A DNA stretch of 54,714 nt, taken from the NCBI GenBank assembly GCA_012515595.1, contig JAAYYA010000359.1:1-54714 (forward strand), in the 5' to 3' direction. Made by a program: the position numbers and the translations under genes. Numbering within the stretch: position 1 is the first letter of the stretch; the number at the start of each line of letters is the position of its first letter. The notes beneath the pieces are model-generated. The model was not told the origin of the DNA, searched no databases, and worked only from the letters and a program-made list of their open reading frames with translations. This document shows positions 1 to 7,516 of this stretch, piece by piece. The DNA is from Actinomycetales bacterium (GTDB lineage: Bacteria > Actinomycetota > Actinomycetes > Actinomycetales > Dermatophilaceae).

Positions 1-53
1 CACCACGCCGCGCGCTCGGTGGGGTCTGGGAGCACCACGCCGCGCGCCCGGTC
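1..53 (-). repeat. 32-bp tandem repeat array (1.7 units), 3' of the glycosyltransferase
   Basis: Bases 1-32 and 33-53 are two copies of one unit (20 of 21 bases identical over the overlap), so the period is exactly 32. Read on the strand of the gene that ends at 52, the repeat starts inside the stop codon with the core ACCGGGCGCG. The same core and period recur behind the stop codons at 38,641 and 48,691. The array is cut by the window edge, so its true length is unknown. No function is known to me. Confidence 0.8.
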
Positions 54-1191
54 AGGAGGAGGGGGAGTCGGCGGCGGCCTCGAGGGCGGCGATGAAGACG
101 GGGGCGACCTTCTCCCAGTCGTAGCCCTCGGCGGCGGCCGCGTGGCCGGCGGCGCCGAGCTCACGGGCGCGCTCGGGGTCGCGGTGCAGGCCGAGGACGG
201 CGTCCACGGCGGCCGGGACGTCGCGGAAGGGGACCAGGATGCCGGCGCCGGTGCGCTCGAGGAGCTCGGCGGGGACCGGCAGCGGGGTGGAGACGGCGGG
301 CACGCCGTGGGCGAGGTACTCGATGACCTTGGTCGGCATCGAGTGCCGGAAGTTGGCCTCGTCGTGCAGCAGCGACAGCCCGGCGAGTGCCCCGTCCAGC
401 ATCGGCAGCGCCCGGTCGCTCGGCACGAACCCGTGCCAGACCACGGCGCCGTCCTTGACCGCCGCCCGCAGCAGGTCGGCCGCCTCCCCGTGCGCCTGGC
501 CGATCACGTGCACCTGGACCTGGCCGTTGGTGGCCGCCTGCACGTGGCGGCCCACCTCGATCAGCTCGCGGGCGCCCCGCTCCACGGTGAGGCTGCCGAG
601 GTAGACCACGCGCTGGCGTCCGTCCTCGTCGGGCCGGCCCGGCGGGACCGTCTCGGACGGCACCCAGGTGGTGTTGGGCACGACGGGATGGGCCTCCCGG
701 AAGCGCGCGGCATACTCGTGCTCGGCCAGCAGGAGGGGCACCCGCCCCTCGGCCCACCGCTCGAGCCGGCCCACGCACCAGGCGGCCGGCGAGCGCAACA
801 GGTCGGGCACCCACGGCCTGACCTCCAACGCCGCCGCGGTGTCCTCGTGCACGTCCCAGACGACGGGCGGCAGGTTGCGCAGCGGGCGCATCGCCAGCAG
901 CAGCTCGGGGTCGTGCAGCAGCACCACGTCGTGGGCGGGCGCCCGGTCCCGCAGCAGAGCCCGGGCCGCGAAGAGCGCCGAGAGGCGCTGACGACCGGAG
1001 GACCGGGGCACCTCGACCGGGGTCAGACCGGGTATGCCGACGGGCCGGGTCAGCCCGTAGTCCTCGAACGGCGCGGCGTAGGTCACCTGCCAGCCCGCCT
1101 CGAGGAGGGACTCGATCTGGCGGTGGCGGATGCGCGCGTCGTCGGGGTGGTGGACGACGGTCACGACGAGCACGCGGCGCGCCGGGTTCAC
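52..1191 (-). CDS. GT-B (GT4-like) glycosyltransferase
   Basis: 379 aa. It probably transfers a sugar from a nucleotide donor to a lipid-linked or polymeric surface glycan on the cytoplasmic side. The N-terminal half opens with a beta strand, RRVLVVTVVHHPDDARI, typical of the first Rossmann fold. The second half carries the GT-B donor site pattern (EYLAHGVPAVST then PAELLERTGAGILVPF, about residues 290-330), which matches GT4 family proteins. The GTG start at 1191 overlaps the TGA of the ABC ATPase by four bases (GTGA), so the two are translationally coupled; longer upstream reading frames run through that gene and are unlikely. The donor and acceptor sugars cannot be told from the sequence. 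It is the last gene of a leftward operon 4271-52. Confidence 0.88.
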   Translation of the reverse strand: MNPARRVLVVTVVHHPDDARIRHRQIESLLEAGWQVTYAAPFEDYGLTRPVGIPGLTPVEVPRSSGRQRLSALFAARALLRDRAPAHDVVLLHDPELLLAMRPLRNLPPVVWDVHEDTAAALEVRPWVPDLLRSPAAWCVGRLERWAEGRVPLLLAEHEYAARFREAHPVVPNTTWVPSETVPPGRPDEDGRQRVVYLGSLTVERGARELIEVGRHVQAATNGQVQVHVIGQAHGEAADLLRAAVKDGAVVWHGFVPSDRALPMLDGALAGLSLLHDEANFRHSMPTKVIEYLAHGVPAVSTPLPVPAELLERTGAGILVPFRDVPAAVDAVLGLHRDPERARELGAAGHAAAAEGYDWEKVAPVFIAALEAAADSPSS

Positions 1192-2114
1192 CAGCCTCCC
1201 TCCGGCTCCCACTTGCGGAGGAGGTCTCGCGCCCCCTCCAGGCCCTGCTGGTCGATGACCCGGTGGATCTCGGCGTAGCGCTCGCGCCAGATGTGCCGGT
1301 TCTTGCCGTACTTGCGCTGGTAGAGGCCGGCCACCGGACCCGGCTTGCCGTCGGCCAGGAGCCGCCCACCGTCGATCCACAGGGCGCGGTCGCACAGCGA
1401 CTGGATGGTGGCGGCGTTGTGGCTGACGATGAAGACCGTCCCGGCCTGCTCCCGGATCTGCGTGATCCGCTCGTTGGCGCGGTCGCGGAAGTGGGCGTCA
1501 CCGGTCGACAGGGCCTCGTCCACCACCAGGATGTCCGGGACGACGGCGGTGGAGATCGCGAACCGCAACCGGGCGGCCATCCCCGAGGAGTAGGAGCTCA
1601 TCGGCATGTCGATGAACTCGCCGATGTCGGCGAACTCCACGATGTCGTCGAAGCGCTCCCGCACCTCGTCGGGCGTGAGGCCCATGGCCAACGCGCCGAT
1701 CCAGATGTTGCGCCGCCCGCTGAGCCGGGCCATCAGCACCGCGTTGACGCCCAGCAGGGCGGCGCGCCCGTTGAGCCACAGCTGGCCCGAGGTCGGCGGC
1801 ACGACGCCCGCGATGGTCCGCAGCAACGTGGACTTCCCCGACCCGTTGCGCCCGAGGACACCGATGGACTCTCCCTTGTAGGCCACGAAGGAGACGTCCT
1901 TGACCGCCTCGACCTCGCGCACCCCAACCCCCGGGGAGGTGCGACGCAGCATCCGCCGGAGGGGCCCGGTCTCGTCCGAGGGGTCGTCCAGCTCCTCGCT
2001 GCGGCCAGGGCTGAACACCCGGTAGGTGATGCTGATGTGCGAGGCCACGACCGAGGGCACCCGACTGGCGTCGATCGCCGCGGACGGGGCGCCCGTCAAC
2101 TCAGGCTCGGCCAT
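1188..2114 (-). CDS. ABC exporter ATPase, Wzt/TagH type
   Basis: 308 aa. ATPase of an ABC-2 polysaccharide or teichoic acid exporter. Visible motifs are the Walker A loop GRNGSGKSTLL, a signature region SSYSSGMAARLRF, the Walker B strand DILVVDEAL and the H-loop VSHN. About 60 basic/aromatic residues follow the nucleotide-binding domain; this is too short for the carbohydrate-binding domain found in some Wzt proteins, so substrate recognition probably lies elsewhere. The N-terminus (HISITYRVF) fits the TagH/Wzt subgroup. It starts 13 bases before the end of the permease gene (overlap 2101-2114) and overlaps the glycosyltransferase by four bases, so the three genes form one coupled unit. Confidence 0.93.
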   Translation of the reverse strand: MAEPELTGAPSAAIDASRVPSVVASHISITYRVFSPGRSEELDDPSDETGPLRRMLRRTSPGVGVREVEAVKDVSFVAYKGESIGVLGRNGSGKSTLLRTIAGVVPPTSGQLWLNGRAALLGVNAVLMARLSGRRNIWIGALAMGLTPDEVRERFDDIVEFADIGEFIDMPMSSYSSGMAARLRFAISTAVVPDILVVDEALSTGDAHFRDRANERITQIREQAGTVFIVSHNAATIQSLCDRALWIDGGRLLADGKPGPVAGLYQRKYGKNRHIWRERYAEIHRVIDQQGLEGARDLLRKWEPEGGW

Positions 2115-3012
2115 AGCTGCCCTCCCCCCGCCAGAAGAAGACGAAGCCCACGAGGGTCAGTCCGAAGGCCCACGCCGAGGCGATCGCCCAGGTCTCCCAG
2201 CGCAGCGGGAACTCGGCCATCATCGGCTCGCGCACCAGGGTGAGCGCGACCGCGACGGGCTGGAACTCCAGGATGTGCCCCACCCAGTCGGGGGCGCCGT
2301 CGAACCGGGCGATCGAGGCCTCCAGGCTGAAGAAGACGCCCGAGACGTAGCGGAGCAGCCGGGTGAGCAGCGGCATCAGGTTGCCGAGGTCCCGGAAGGC
2401 GTGGACCAGCCGGGAGCCGATCAGGGCGAACCCCAGGCACATGAAGAACACGATGAGCAAGGCCACGGGGAACAGCAGCCACTCCGCGGTGACCGGCTCC
2501 CCCGCGAGCAGGGCGATGACCACCAGGACCGCGAAGGCCGGGCCGGCCGACACGAACTGCGACAGGGTCACGGTGATCGGCAGGATCACCCGCGGGAAGG
2601 TGAGCGACCGGATCATCTTGATCCGGCTGATGAGCACCTTGGTGCCGGACGCCAACGCCGAGCTGATCGGGATGAAGACGAACAGCCCGATGGTCAGGAA
2701 GGTGACGAAGTTGTCGATCCCGCCGCGGGTGCCGATCAGCACCCCGAAGATCAGGTAGTAGGCGACCCCGAGCAGGATCGGGTTGATGACCGACCACAGC
2801 CACCCCAGGTGGTTGTCCTGGTTCTCCGCGACGAACTCGCCCTTGGCCAGCGTCCAGGTGAGGTGGCGGTAGCGCCACAGCTCACGCACATAGGCCCCGA
2901 AGCCAGGCCGGACCCCGACCTGCGTCAGGTCGTATCGGGCGGCCAACGCCGCAGCTTCCGCAGCCGGCAGGTACGGCGGGGAGTACTGCGGGTCGGGCCC
3001 GATGTCGGTCAC
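2101..3012 (-). CDS. ABC-2 type polysaccharide export permease, Wzm/TagG type
   Basis: 303 aa, six predicted membrane segments, the usual size for ABC-2 permeases. The family pattern is clear: a cytoplasmic N-terminus with YRHLTWTLAKGEFVAENQDN before the first TM, the LGWLWSVINPILLGVAYYLIF segment, and RIKMIRSLTFPRVILP between TM2 and TM3. It forms the membrane channel for the ATPase encoded directly downstream. The GTG start at 3012 overlaps the stop of the nucleotide-sugar dehydrogenase (GTGA), which sets the start. Export through the ABC route rather than Wzy means the polymer is probably completed inside the cell by the neighbouring glycosyltransferases (inference from the pathway type). 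Confidence 0.92.
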   Translation of the reverse strand: MTDIGPDPQYSPPYLPAAEAAALAARYDLTQVGVRPGFGAYVRELWRYRHLTWTLAKGEFVAENQDNHLGWLWSVINPILLGVAYYLIFGVLIGTRGGIDNFVTFLTIGLFVFIPISSALASGTKVLISRIKMIRSLTFPRVILPITVTLSQFVSAGPAFAVLVVIALLAGEPVTAEWLLFPVALLIVFFMCLGFALIGSRLVHAFRDLGNLMPLLTRLLRYVSGVFFSLEASIARFDGAPDWVGHILEFQPVAVALTLVREPMMAEFPLRWETWAIASAWAFGLTLVGFVFFWRGEGSYGRA

Positions 3013-4271
3013 AGCCGGCTGACCCGCTCGCTGTCGGCGACCTTGCCCCGGGTGTCCAGAAAGCGCTGGGCGGCGCCGGACAGGGCCTCCAGGTCGTACT
3101 CGCGGTGGTTCTGCACCAGGACCGACAGGTCGGCCTCGGCGACGGCGGCCTGCGGGTCCTCGACCCGGGTCGCCGCATCGCCCAGGGCGCCCCAGGACTG
3201 CACGTGCGGGTCGTGGAAGAGCACCGTGGCGCCCTTGGCGACCAGGGCCTTGGCCAGCGGCACCGCCGGGCTCTCCCGCTGGTCGGCGATGTTGGGCTTG
3301 TAGGTCACGCCCAGCAGCAGCACGGTCGAACCGCGCAGCGCCTTGCCGTCCTCGTTCAGCTGGTCCTGGATCCGGGAGACCACGTAGGCCGGCATGCCGG
3401 AGTTGATCTCCTGCGCCAGCTCCACGAACCGGAACGGGTAGCCGAGGCGGGCCCGCACGTTGTGCGACAGGTAGTTCGGGTCGATCGGGATGCAGTGCCC
3501 GCCCACGCCGGGACCGGGGTAGAAGGCCTGGAACCCGAAGGGCTTGGACTTGGCCGCCTCGATGACGTCCCACAGGTCGATGCCCAGCTCGTGACAGAAC
3601 CGCGCCATCTCGTTGACCAGCGCGATGTTGATGTGCCGGTAGGTGTTCTCGAGCAGTTTGGCCGTCTCTGCCTCGCGCGTCCCCTTGGCCCGCACGATCG
3701 TGTCCACGAACCGCCCGTAGAACTCCGCGGCCGCCTCGGTGCACGTCGGGGTCTGCCCACCCACGACCTTCGGGGTGTTCTTCGCGCCGAACTTCTCGTT
3801 GCCCGGGTCGATCCGCTCCGGCGAGAAGGCCAGGTGGAAGTCCTGACCCACCACCAGGCCACCGGCCTCCAGCTTGGGGCGGACCACCTCGTCGGTCGTG
3901 CCCGGGTAGGTCGTGGACTCCAGGATCACCAGCATCCCCGGCTGCAGGTTCCGCGCGACCGCGTCGACCGCGCCCTCCACCGCCCGCAGGTCCGGCCCGC
4001 CCTCGTCCGACAACGGCGTCGGCACACAGATCACCGCGACCGGGGCCTGGGCGATCTCCGACTCATCGGTCGTGGCCCGGAACCCCCCACCGATCATCTC
4101 GGCAATGTCCGCGTCGGACAGGTCGTCCACGTGCGACCGACCCGCGTTCAGGTCATCGACCACACCCTGGTTGATGTCGTACCCCAGAATGGTCAAGCCC
4201 GCGCGGGTGGCCTCCTGGGCCAGCGGCAGACCAACATATCCCAGGCCGATAATGACGGCGTCTACGGCCAC
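3009..4271 (-). CDS. Nucleotide-sugar (UDP-hexose/HexNAc) 6-dehydrogenase
   Basis: 420 aa. It oxidises C6 of a UDP-sugar to the carboxylate with two NAD+, giving a uronic acid donor. The NAD-binding GxGYVG motif (IIGLGYVGLPLA) is at the N-terminus, ESTTYPGTT and FSPERIDPGN lie in the middle, and the catalytic cysteine is in GPGVGGHCIPIDPNY (about residues 255-270). The C-terminal UDP-binding domain has VLLLGVTYKPNIADQRESP. The SPERIDPGN form is closer to the WbpA/WecC group (UDP-HexNAc) than to classical UDP-glucose dehydrogenases, but I cannot fix the substrate. The start is GTG 4271, chosen for a GAGGAG ribosome site eight bases upstream. It is the first gene of the leftward export operon. 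Confidence 0.93.
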   Translation of the reverse strand: MAVDAVIIGLGYVGLPLAQEATRAGLTILGYDINQGVVDDLNAGRSHVDDLSDADIAEMIGGGFRATTDESEIAQAPVAVICVPTPLSDEGGPDLRAVEGAVDAVARNLQPGMLVILESTTYPGTTDEVVRPKLEAGGLVVGQDFHLAFSPERIDPGNEKFGAKNTPKVVGGQTPTCTEAAAEFYGRFVDTIVRAKGTREAETAKLLENTYRHINIALVNEMARFCHELGIDLWDVIEAAKSKPFGFQAFYPGPGVGGHCIPIDPNYLSHNVRARLGYPFRFVELAQEINSGMPAYVVSRIQDQLNEDGKALRGSTVLLLGVTYKPNIADQRESPAVPLAKALVAKGATVLFHDPHVQSWGALGDAATRVEDPQAAVAEADLSVLVQNHREYDLEALSGAAQRFLDTRGKVADSERVSRL

Positions 4272-4520
4272 GAAGTGCTCCTCGGTGTTGTGGTCTTCAT
4301 CCGGACGGTCGGGGCTCCATCGGCCCACCCCTGTGGCGGGTGCTCGGCTCGGCGGCTTCCCGGCCACGGCCGGAGGTGCACGGCAGCATATCGCAGCACC
4401 CTCCGCGAAACAGGGTTCCCGGACCTGCATCCCCAGCGCCCACGCGGGCGAATGTATTCCATCTCACGCGCTCCGCGGCTCACCGGCCGAGGGGTCCGAG
4501 CGTGGCAGGATTGGGGCACC
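4272..4520. promoter_or_regulatory. Divergent promoter region between the export operon and the bimodular glycosyltransferase
   Basis: 249 bases without a gene between two divergently transcribed operons. On the minus strand, TATGCT (around 4385-4390) and TACATT (around 4452-4457) fit the actinobacterial -10 form TANNNT. A short palindrome, GAATGTATTC, covers 4450-4459. No single promoter can be assigned with certainty. Confidence 0.4.
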
Positions 4521-6716
4521 ATGAGCCTGACCACCCGCGACGTGGACGTCCTTCTCGTCTCCGACCTGCGTTTCCCCGGCGGCACCTCGCACAGCATCGC
4601 GGCCGAGGTCGACGCCCTCCACGACGCGGGCTACCGCGTGGGCCTGGTCCACCTCAACGGCCCCCTCGTCGCCCGGGTCACCCCCGTCAACCCGACCCTC
4701 GCGGGAGCGGTCCGGGCCGGCCGGGCGAGCCTGCTCATCGGACGCGCCCCGGTGAGCGCCCGGCTCGTGGTCTTCCGACACCCCGGTGTGCTACAGGCCG
4801 CGGCGGACCAGCTCCCGCCGGTGACCGCCGAGCGCGCCGTGATCCTGGCCAACGCCGGCCCCCGGGACACCCGGGGACGGACCGTGTATGACGTGGGGCT
4901 GGCCGACCGCGCCGCTCGCGAGCACCTGGGGCTGGATCCGCTGTGGGCACCGATCGGCCCGCTGGTCCGGGACGAGATCGCCGACGTCGTGCCGGACGGG
5001 CGCCTGATGGAGCAGGACTGGGTCAACATCATCGACGTCGCCGCCTGGGCCCCGGCGCAGCCGCGGGAGGACTGGGCCGGCGACCGCCCGGTGATCGGCC
5101 GGCACAGCCGCGCCTCCAGCCAGAAGTGGCCCTCCGACGCCGCGACGCTCAAGGCGGTCTACCCGGTCGACGGCTCCTGGGACGTGCGCATCCTGGGCGG
5201 GGCGGACCCGGTGGAGCGGCCGCTGCGCGGGATCCCCCGGGCGTGGACGGTCACCGAGTTCGGCGAGCTCAGCCCGCGCACCTTCCTGCACGGCCTGGAC
5301 TTCTTCGTCTACTACCACGACCCCCGCTGGGTGGAGGCCTTCGGGCGCACCATCCTGGAGGCGCTCGCCGCCGGGGCCGTCGCGGTCCTCCCGCCGCACT
5401 TCGAGCGGCTCTTCGGCGAGGCGGCGGTCTATGCCGAGCCCGCGCAGGTGCGGTCGGTGGTCGAGGGCCTGCGCGCCGACCGCGAGGCGTATGTCGCGCA
5501 GCGGGACCGCGCCCGGGACCTGGTGCGCGACCGGTTCAGCTACGAGGCCCACGTCGCGCGGGTGGCCGACCTCATCGGCCCGCCCACCGCCGGTGGTGAC
5601 GCACACGCCCCGGCGAGCGCACGTCATACGGCCGTCGTCCGGCGACCCGGGGGGCCGCGGATCCTGCTGATGTCCAGCAATGGCGCGGGGATGGGACACC
5701 TGACCAGGCTCTTCTCCTACGCGACCCGGCTGGAGGAGGGCGCACGTGCCCACATCGTGTCGCTGTCGCAGGCGGCGCCGCTGGCCGGGCGGCTGGGCCT
5801 GAGCTACGAGTACCTGCCGAGCGCCAAGGCCCTGGGCATGCCGCCGGGGCGGTGGCGGCCGATCTTCCAGGACCGGGTCGGTGACGCGATCAACCGGTTC
5901 GACCCGGACGTCGTGGTCTTCGACGGGACCTGGCCGTACGGCGGGATGGAGGAGATCCGGGCGGCCCACCCCGAGGCCCACTGGACGTGGTCGCGGCGCG
6001 GGATGTGGCGCGAGTCCCGCAACAGCGAGCAGCTGGCCAAGGCCGCCTGGTTCGACAGCGTCCTGGAGCCGGGGGACCTCGCCGCGGCCTACGACCGGGG
6101 CGCGACGGCGACGGCGGACGCGCACCGGGTCGGCCCGGTCACCCTCGTGGACGCCGTCGAGCTGGAGCCGCGGGAGCAGGCGCGGGCGGCCCTCGGGCTG
6201 CCCGCCGATGGGCCGCTGGCGCTGGTCTCGCTCGGTGCCGGCAACATCAACGACACCACCTCGGAGGTCGGGGCGGCGATCCACGCGCTGACCGGGCTCG
6301 GGGTCGGCGTGTGCGTCACCGTGCCCGACATCGCGACGGCGGGCGCGGCGGCGGGCGAGGACATCCACCTGGTGCGGGACTACCCGTTGTCGCGGCGCTA
6401 CGCGGCCTTCGACGTCGTCGTGAGCGCGGCCGGCTACAACTCCTTCCACGAGCTGTTGCGGATGGGCGTGCCGAGCCTCTTCGTGCCGAACACCGAGACC
6501 TCGCTGGACGACCAGGAGGCCCGCGCGCGGTTCGCGGCGGACCACGGGTGGGCGCACCAGCTGCCGCAGCTCAGCGTGGAGACCGCGACCCCGCTGCTGG
6601 AGGATCTCCTGGAACGGGGGCACAGTATGGCGGAGCTCGCCCAGGCGGCCGACCCCGGCAACGGGGCGCTCGCCGCGGCGCAGTTCCTCACCGAGCAGGC
6701 AGGGAGGCGGTCCTGA
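4521..6716 (+). CDS. Bimodular glycosyltransferase (GT-B module + MurG/GT28-like module)
   Basis: 731 aa in one open frame. Module 1 (about 10-360) starts DVLLVSDLRFPGGTSHS and ends with HGLDFFVYYHDPRWVEAFGRTILEA-type signatures, a GT4-like fold shared with the 992-aa protein at 11,709. Module 2 (about 375-731) starts RILLMSSNGAGMGHLTRL and has AFDVVVSAAGYNSFHELL, the pattern of MurG/GT28/UDP-glycosyltransferases. So one polypeptide probably performs two transfers. The ATG at 4521 is the first sensible start after the intergenic region, with GGGG a few bases upstream. Its stop overlaps the next gene's ATG by one base. Donors and acceptors are unknown. Confidence 0.85.
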   Translation: MSLTTRDVDVLLVSDLRFPGGTSHSIAAEVDALHDAGYRVGLVHLNGPLVARVTPVNPTLAGAVRAGRASLLIGRAPVSARLVVFRHPGVLQAAADQLPPVTAERAVILANAGPRDTRGRTVYDVGLADRAAREHLGLDPLWAPIGPLVRDEIADVVPDGRLMEQDWVNIIDVAAWAPAQPREDWAGDRPVIGRHSRASSQKWPSDAATLKAVYPVDGSWDVRILGGADPVERPLRGIPRAWTVTEFGELSPRTFLHGLDFFVYYHDPRWVEAFGRTILEALAAGAVAVLPPHFERLFGEAAVYAEPAQVRSVVEGLRADREAYVAQRDRARDLVRDRFSYEAHVARVADLIGPPTAGGDAHAPASARHTAVVRRPGGPRILLMSSNGAGMGHLTRLFSYATRLEEGARAHIVSLSQAAPLAGRLGLSYEYLPSAKALGMPPGRWRPIFQDRVGDAINRFDPDVVVFDGTWPYGGMEEIRAAHPEAHWTWSRRGMWRESRNSEQLAKAAWFDSVLEPGDLAAAYDRGATATADAHRVGPVTLVDAVELEPREQARAALGLPADGPLALVSLGAGNINDTTSEVGAAIHALTGLGVGVCVTVPDIATAGAAAGEDIHLVRDYPLSRRYAAFDVVVSAAGYNSFHELLRMGVPSLFVPNTETSLDDQEARARFAADHGWAHQLPQLSVETATPLLEDLLERGHSMAELAQAADPGNGALAAAQFLTEQAGRRS

Positions 6717-7300
6717 TGGCGCAGGGCAAGGGGATGTCCGCCGAGCGGCTGGCGCTGGCCGTGGTCCGTCGTGCCCGGCGGGTGCCCAAGGCCGAGGAGG
6801 CGGCGCTGAAGGTCGCGACGGCGCTGCGCGGCAACCAGCTGGCCCGCACCGCGGTCTCCCGGGCCTTCGACATGGACCTGGAGGGCATCGGCGGCACCGT
6901 CTTTCTCGACGGGGGGACCCTGCTCGCCGGGCAGGGCCTGGACAACGTGCCCGTCGTCATACTTTCCCTCGTCGGGACCCCCGACGACCTGGTGCCCGAG
7001 CGGCTGGAGGAGATCGGGCAGGAGCAGCTGCTCACCGCCGGGTTCCGTCCCGTCCTCGTCGTCGACGGGGACCACTTCGGGGCCATCCGTCGCTACGGCT
7101 GGCCGGTCGAGCTGGTGCTCAGCGAGGCCCAGTGGGACGCGGACGAGAGCCTGCGGGACGAGGCCGGGTGGGAGGCCTACCTGGTGCGGCGGCTGCAGGA
7201 GATCCGGCGCAACTACCGCGCCGCCGCGCTGCTGGAGTTCGGGCCCGAGCACCCGTGGACGCTGACCTACCTGCGCAGCCTGGGGCCGGCCACGCCCTGA
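6716..7300 (+). CDS. Conserved-looking hypothetical protein coupled to the bimodular glycosyltransferase
   Basis: 194 aa, no family recognised. The N-terminus is basic and helical (residues 1-45, rich in A, R, K), followed by an alternating strand/helix region (VVILSLVGTPDDLVPERL, FRPVLVVDGDHFGAIRRYGWPVELVLSE). No signal peptide or membrane segment is seen. The ATG shares its A with the upstream TGA (TGATG), so translation is coupled and a role with the preceding glycosyltransferase is likely. It could be an acceptor-binding or scaffold partner; this is inference from position only. Confidence 0.75.
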   Translation: MAQGKGMSAERLALAVVRRARRVPKAEEAALKVATALRGNQLARTAVSRAFDMDLEGIGGTVFLDGGTLLAGQGLDNVPVVILSLVGTPDDLVPERLEEIGQEQLLTAGFRPVLVVDGDHFGAIRRYGWPVELVLSEAQWDADESLRDEAGWEAYLVRRLQEIRRNYRAAALLEFGPEHPWTLTYLRSLGPATP

Positions 7301-7367
7301 CGCGCTTCGAGGCGGGACGCTCCCCACGGCGGGGCGCCCCCCACAGAGGGGCACTCCGCTCGGGCCG

Positions 7368-7426
7368 TGCGACCGAATGGGCGCCGTGCGACGTCCTGGC
7401 ACGCACTTCGCGCCCATCTGGTCGCA
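7368..7426. repeat. Long imperfect inverted repeat (hairpin) between convergent genes
   Basis: The arm 7368-7384 (starts TGCGACC, ends GGGCGC) pairs with 7410-7426 over 17 bases with two mismatches, and an inner GTGCG/CGCAC stem (7386-7390 with 7402-7406) extends it. The loop is about 11 bases. It lies between convergent genes ending at 7300 and 7508, so a two-way terminator is the simplest reading, but there is no T-run on either side. The rest of 7301-7507 holds the palindrome GGGGCGCCCC (7331-7340) and the repeat described next. Confidence 0.65.
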
Positions 7427-7466
7427 TGGCGTCTGGGCCGGGCGGCGGGGAGGGGCGGCCGCCCGC

Positions 7467-7516
7467 ACGAAACCGCTACGAAGTGGTGCGGAGGGTGAAC
7501 GGAACCCCTACGAACT
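7467..7516 (+). repeat. Paired 16-base motif with 32-base spacing (copy 1)
   Basis: ACGAAACCGCTACGAA at 7467-7482 is repeated as ACGGAACCCCTACGAA at 7499-7514, exactly 32 bases on. The second copy contains the stop codon of the ATP-grasp gene (complement of CTA, 7508-7510). The same pair with the same spacing is found at 24,723 and 24,755. Confidence 0.75.

Noticed and set aside
2026..3303. Long plus-strand reading frame opposite the ABC transporter genes
   Set aside because: Its product is rich in H, R, D, G, P without any family pattern; it is the antisense shadow of genes with clear motifs. Many such frames exist in this GC-rich DNA and were all dropped.
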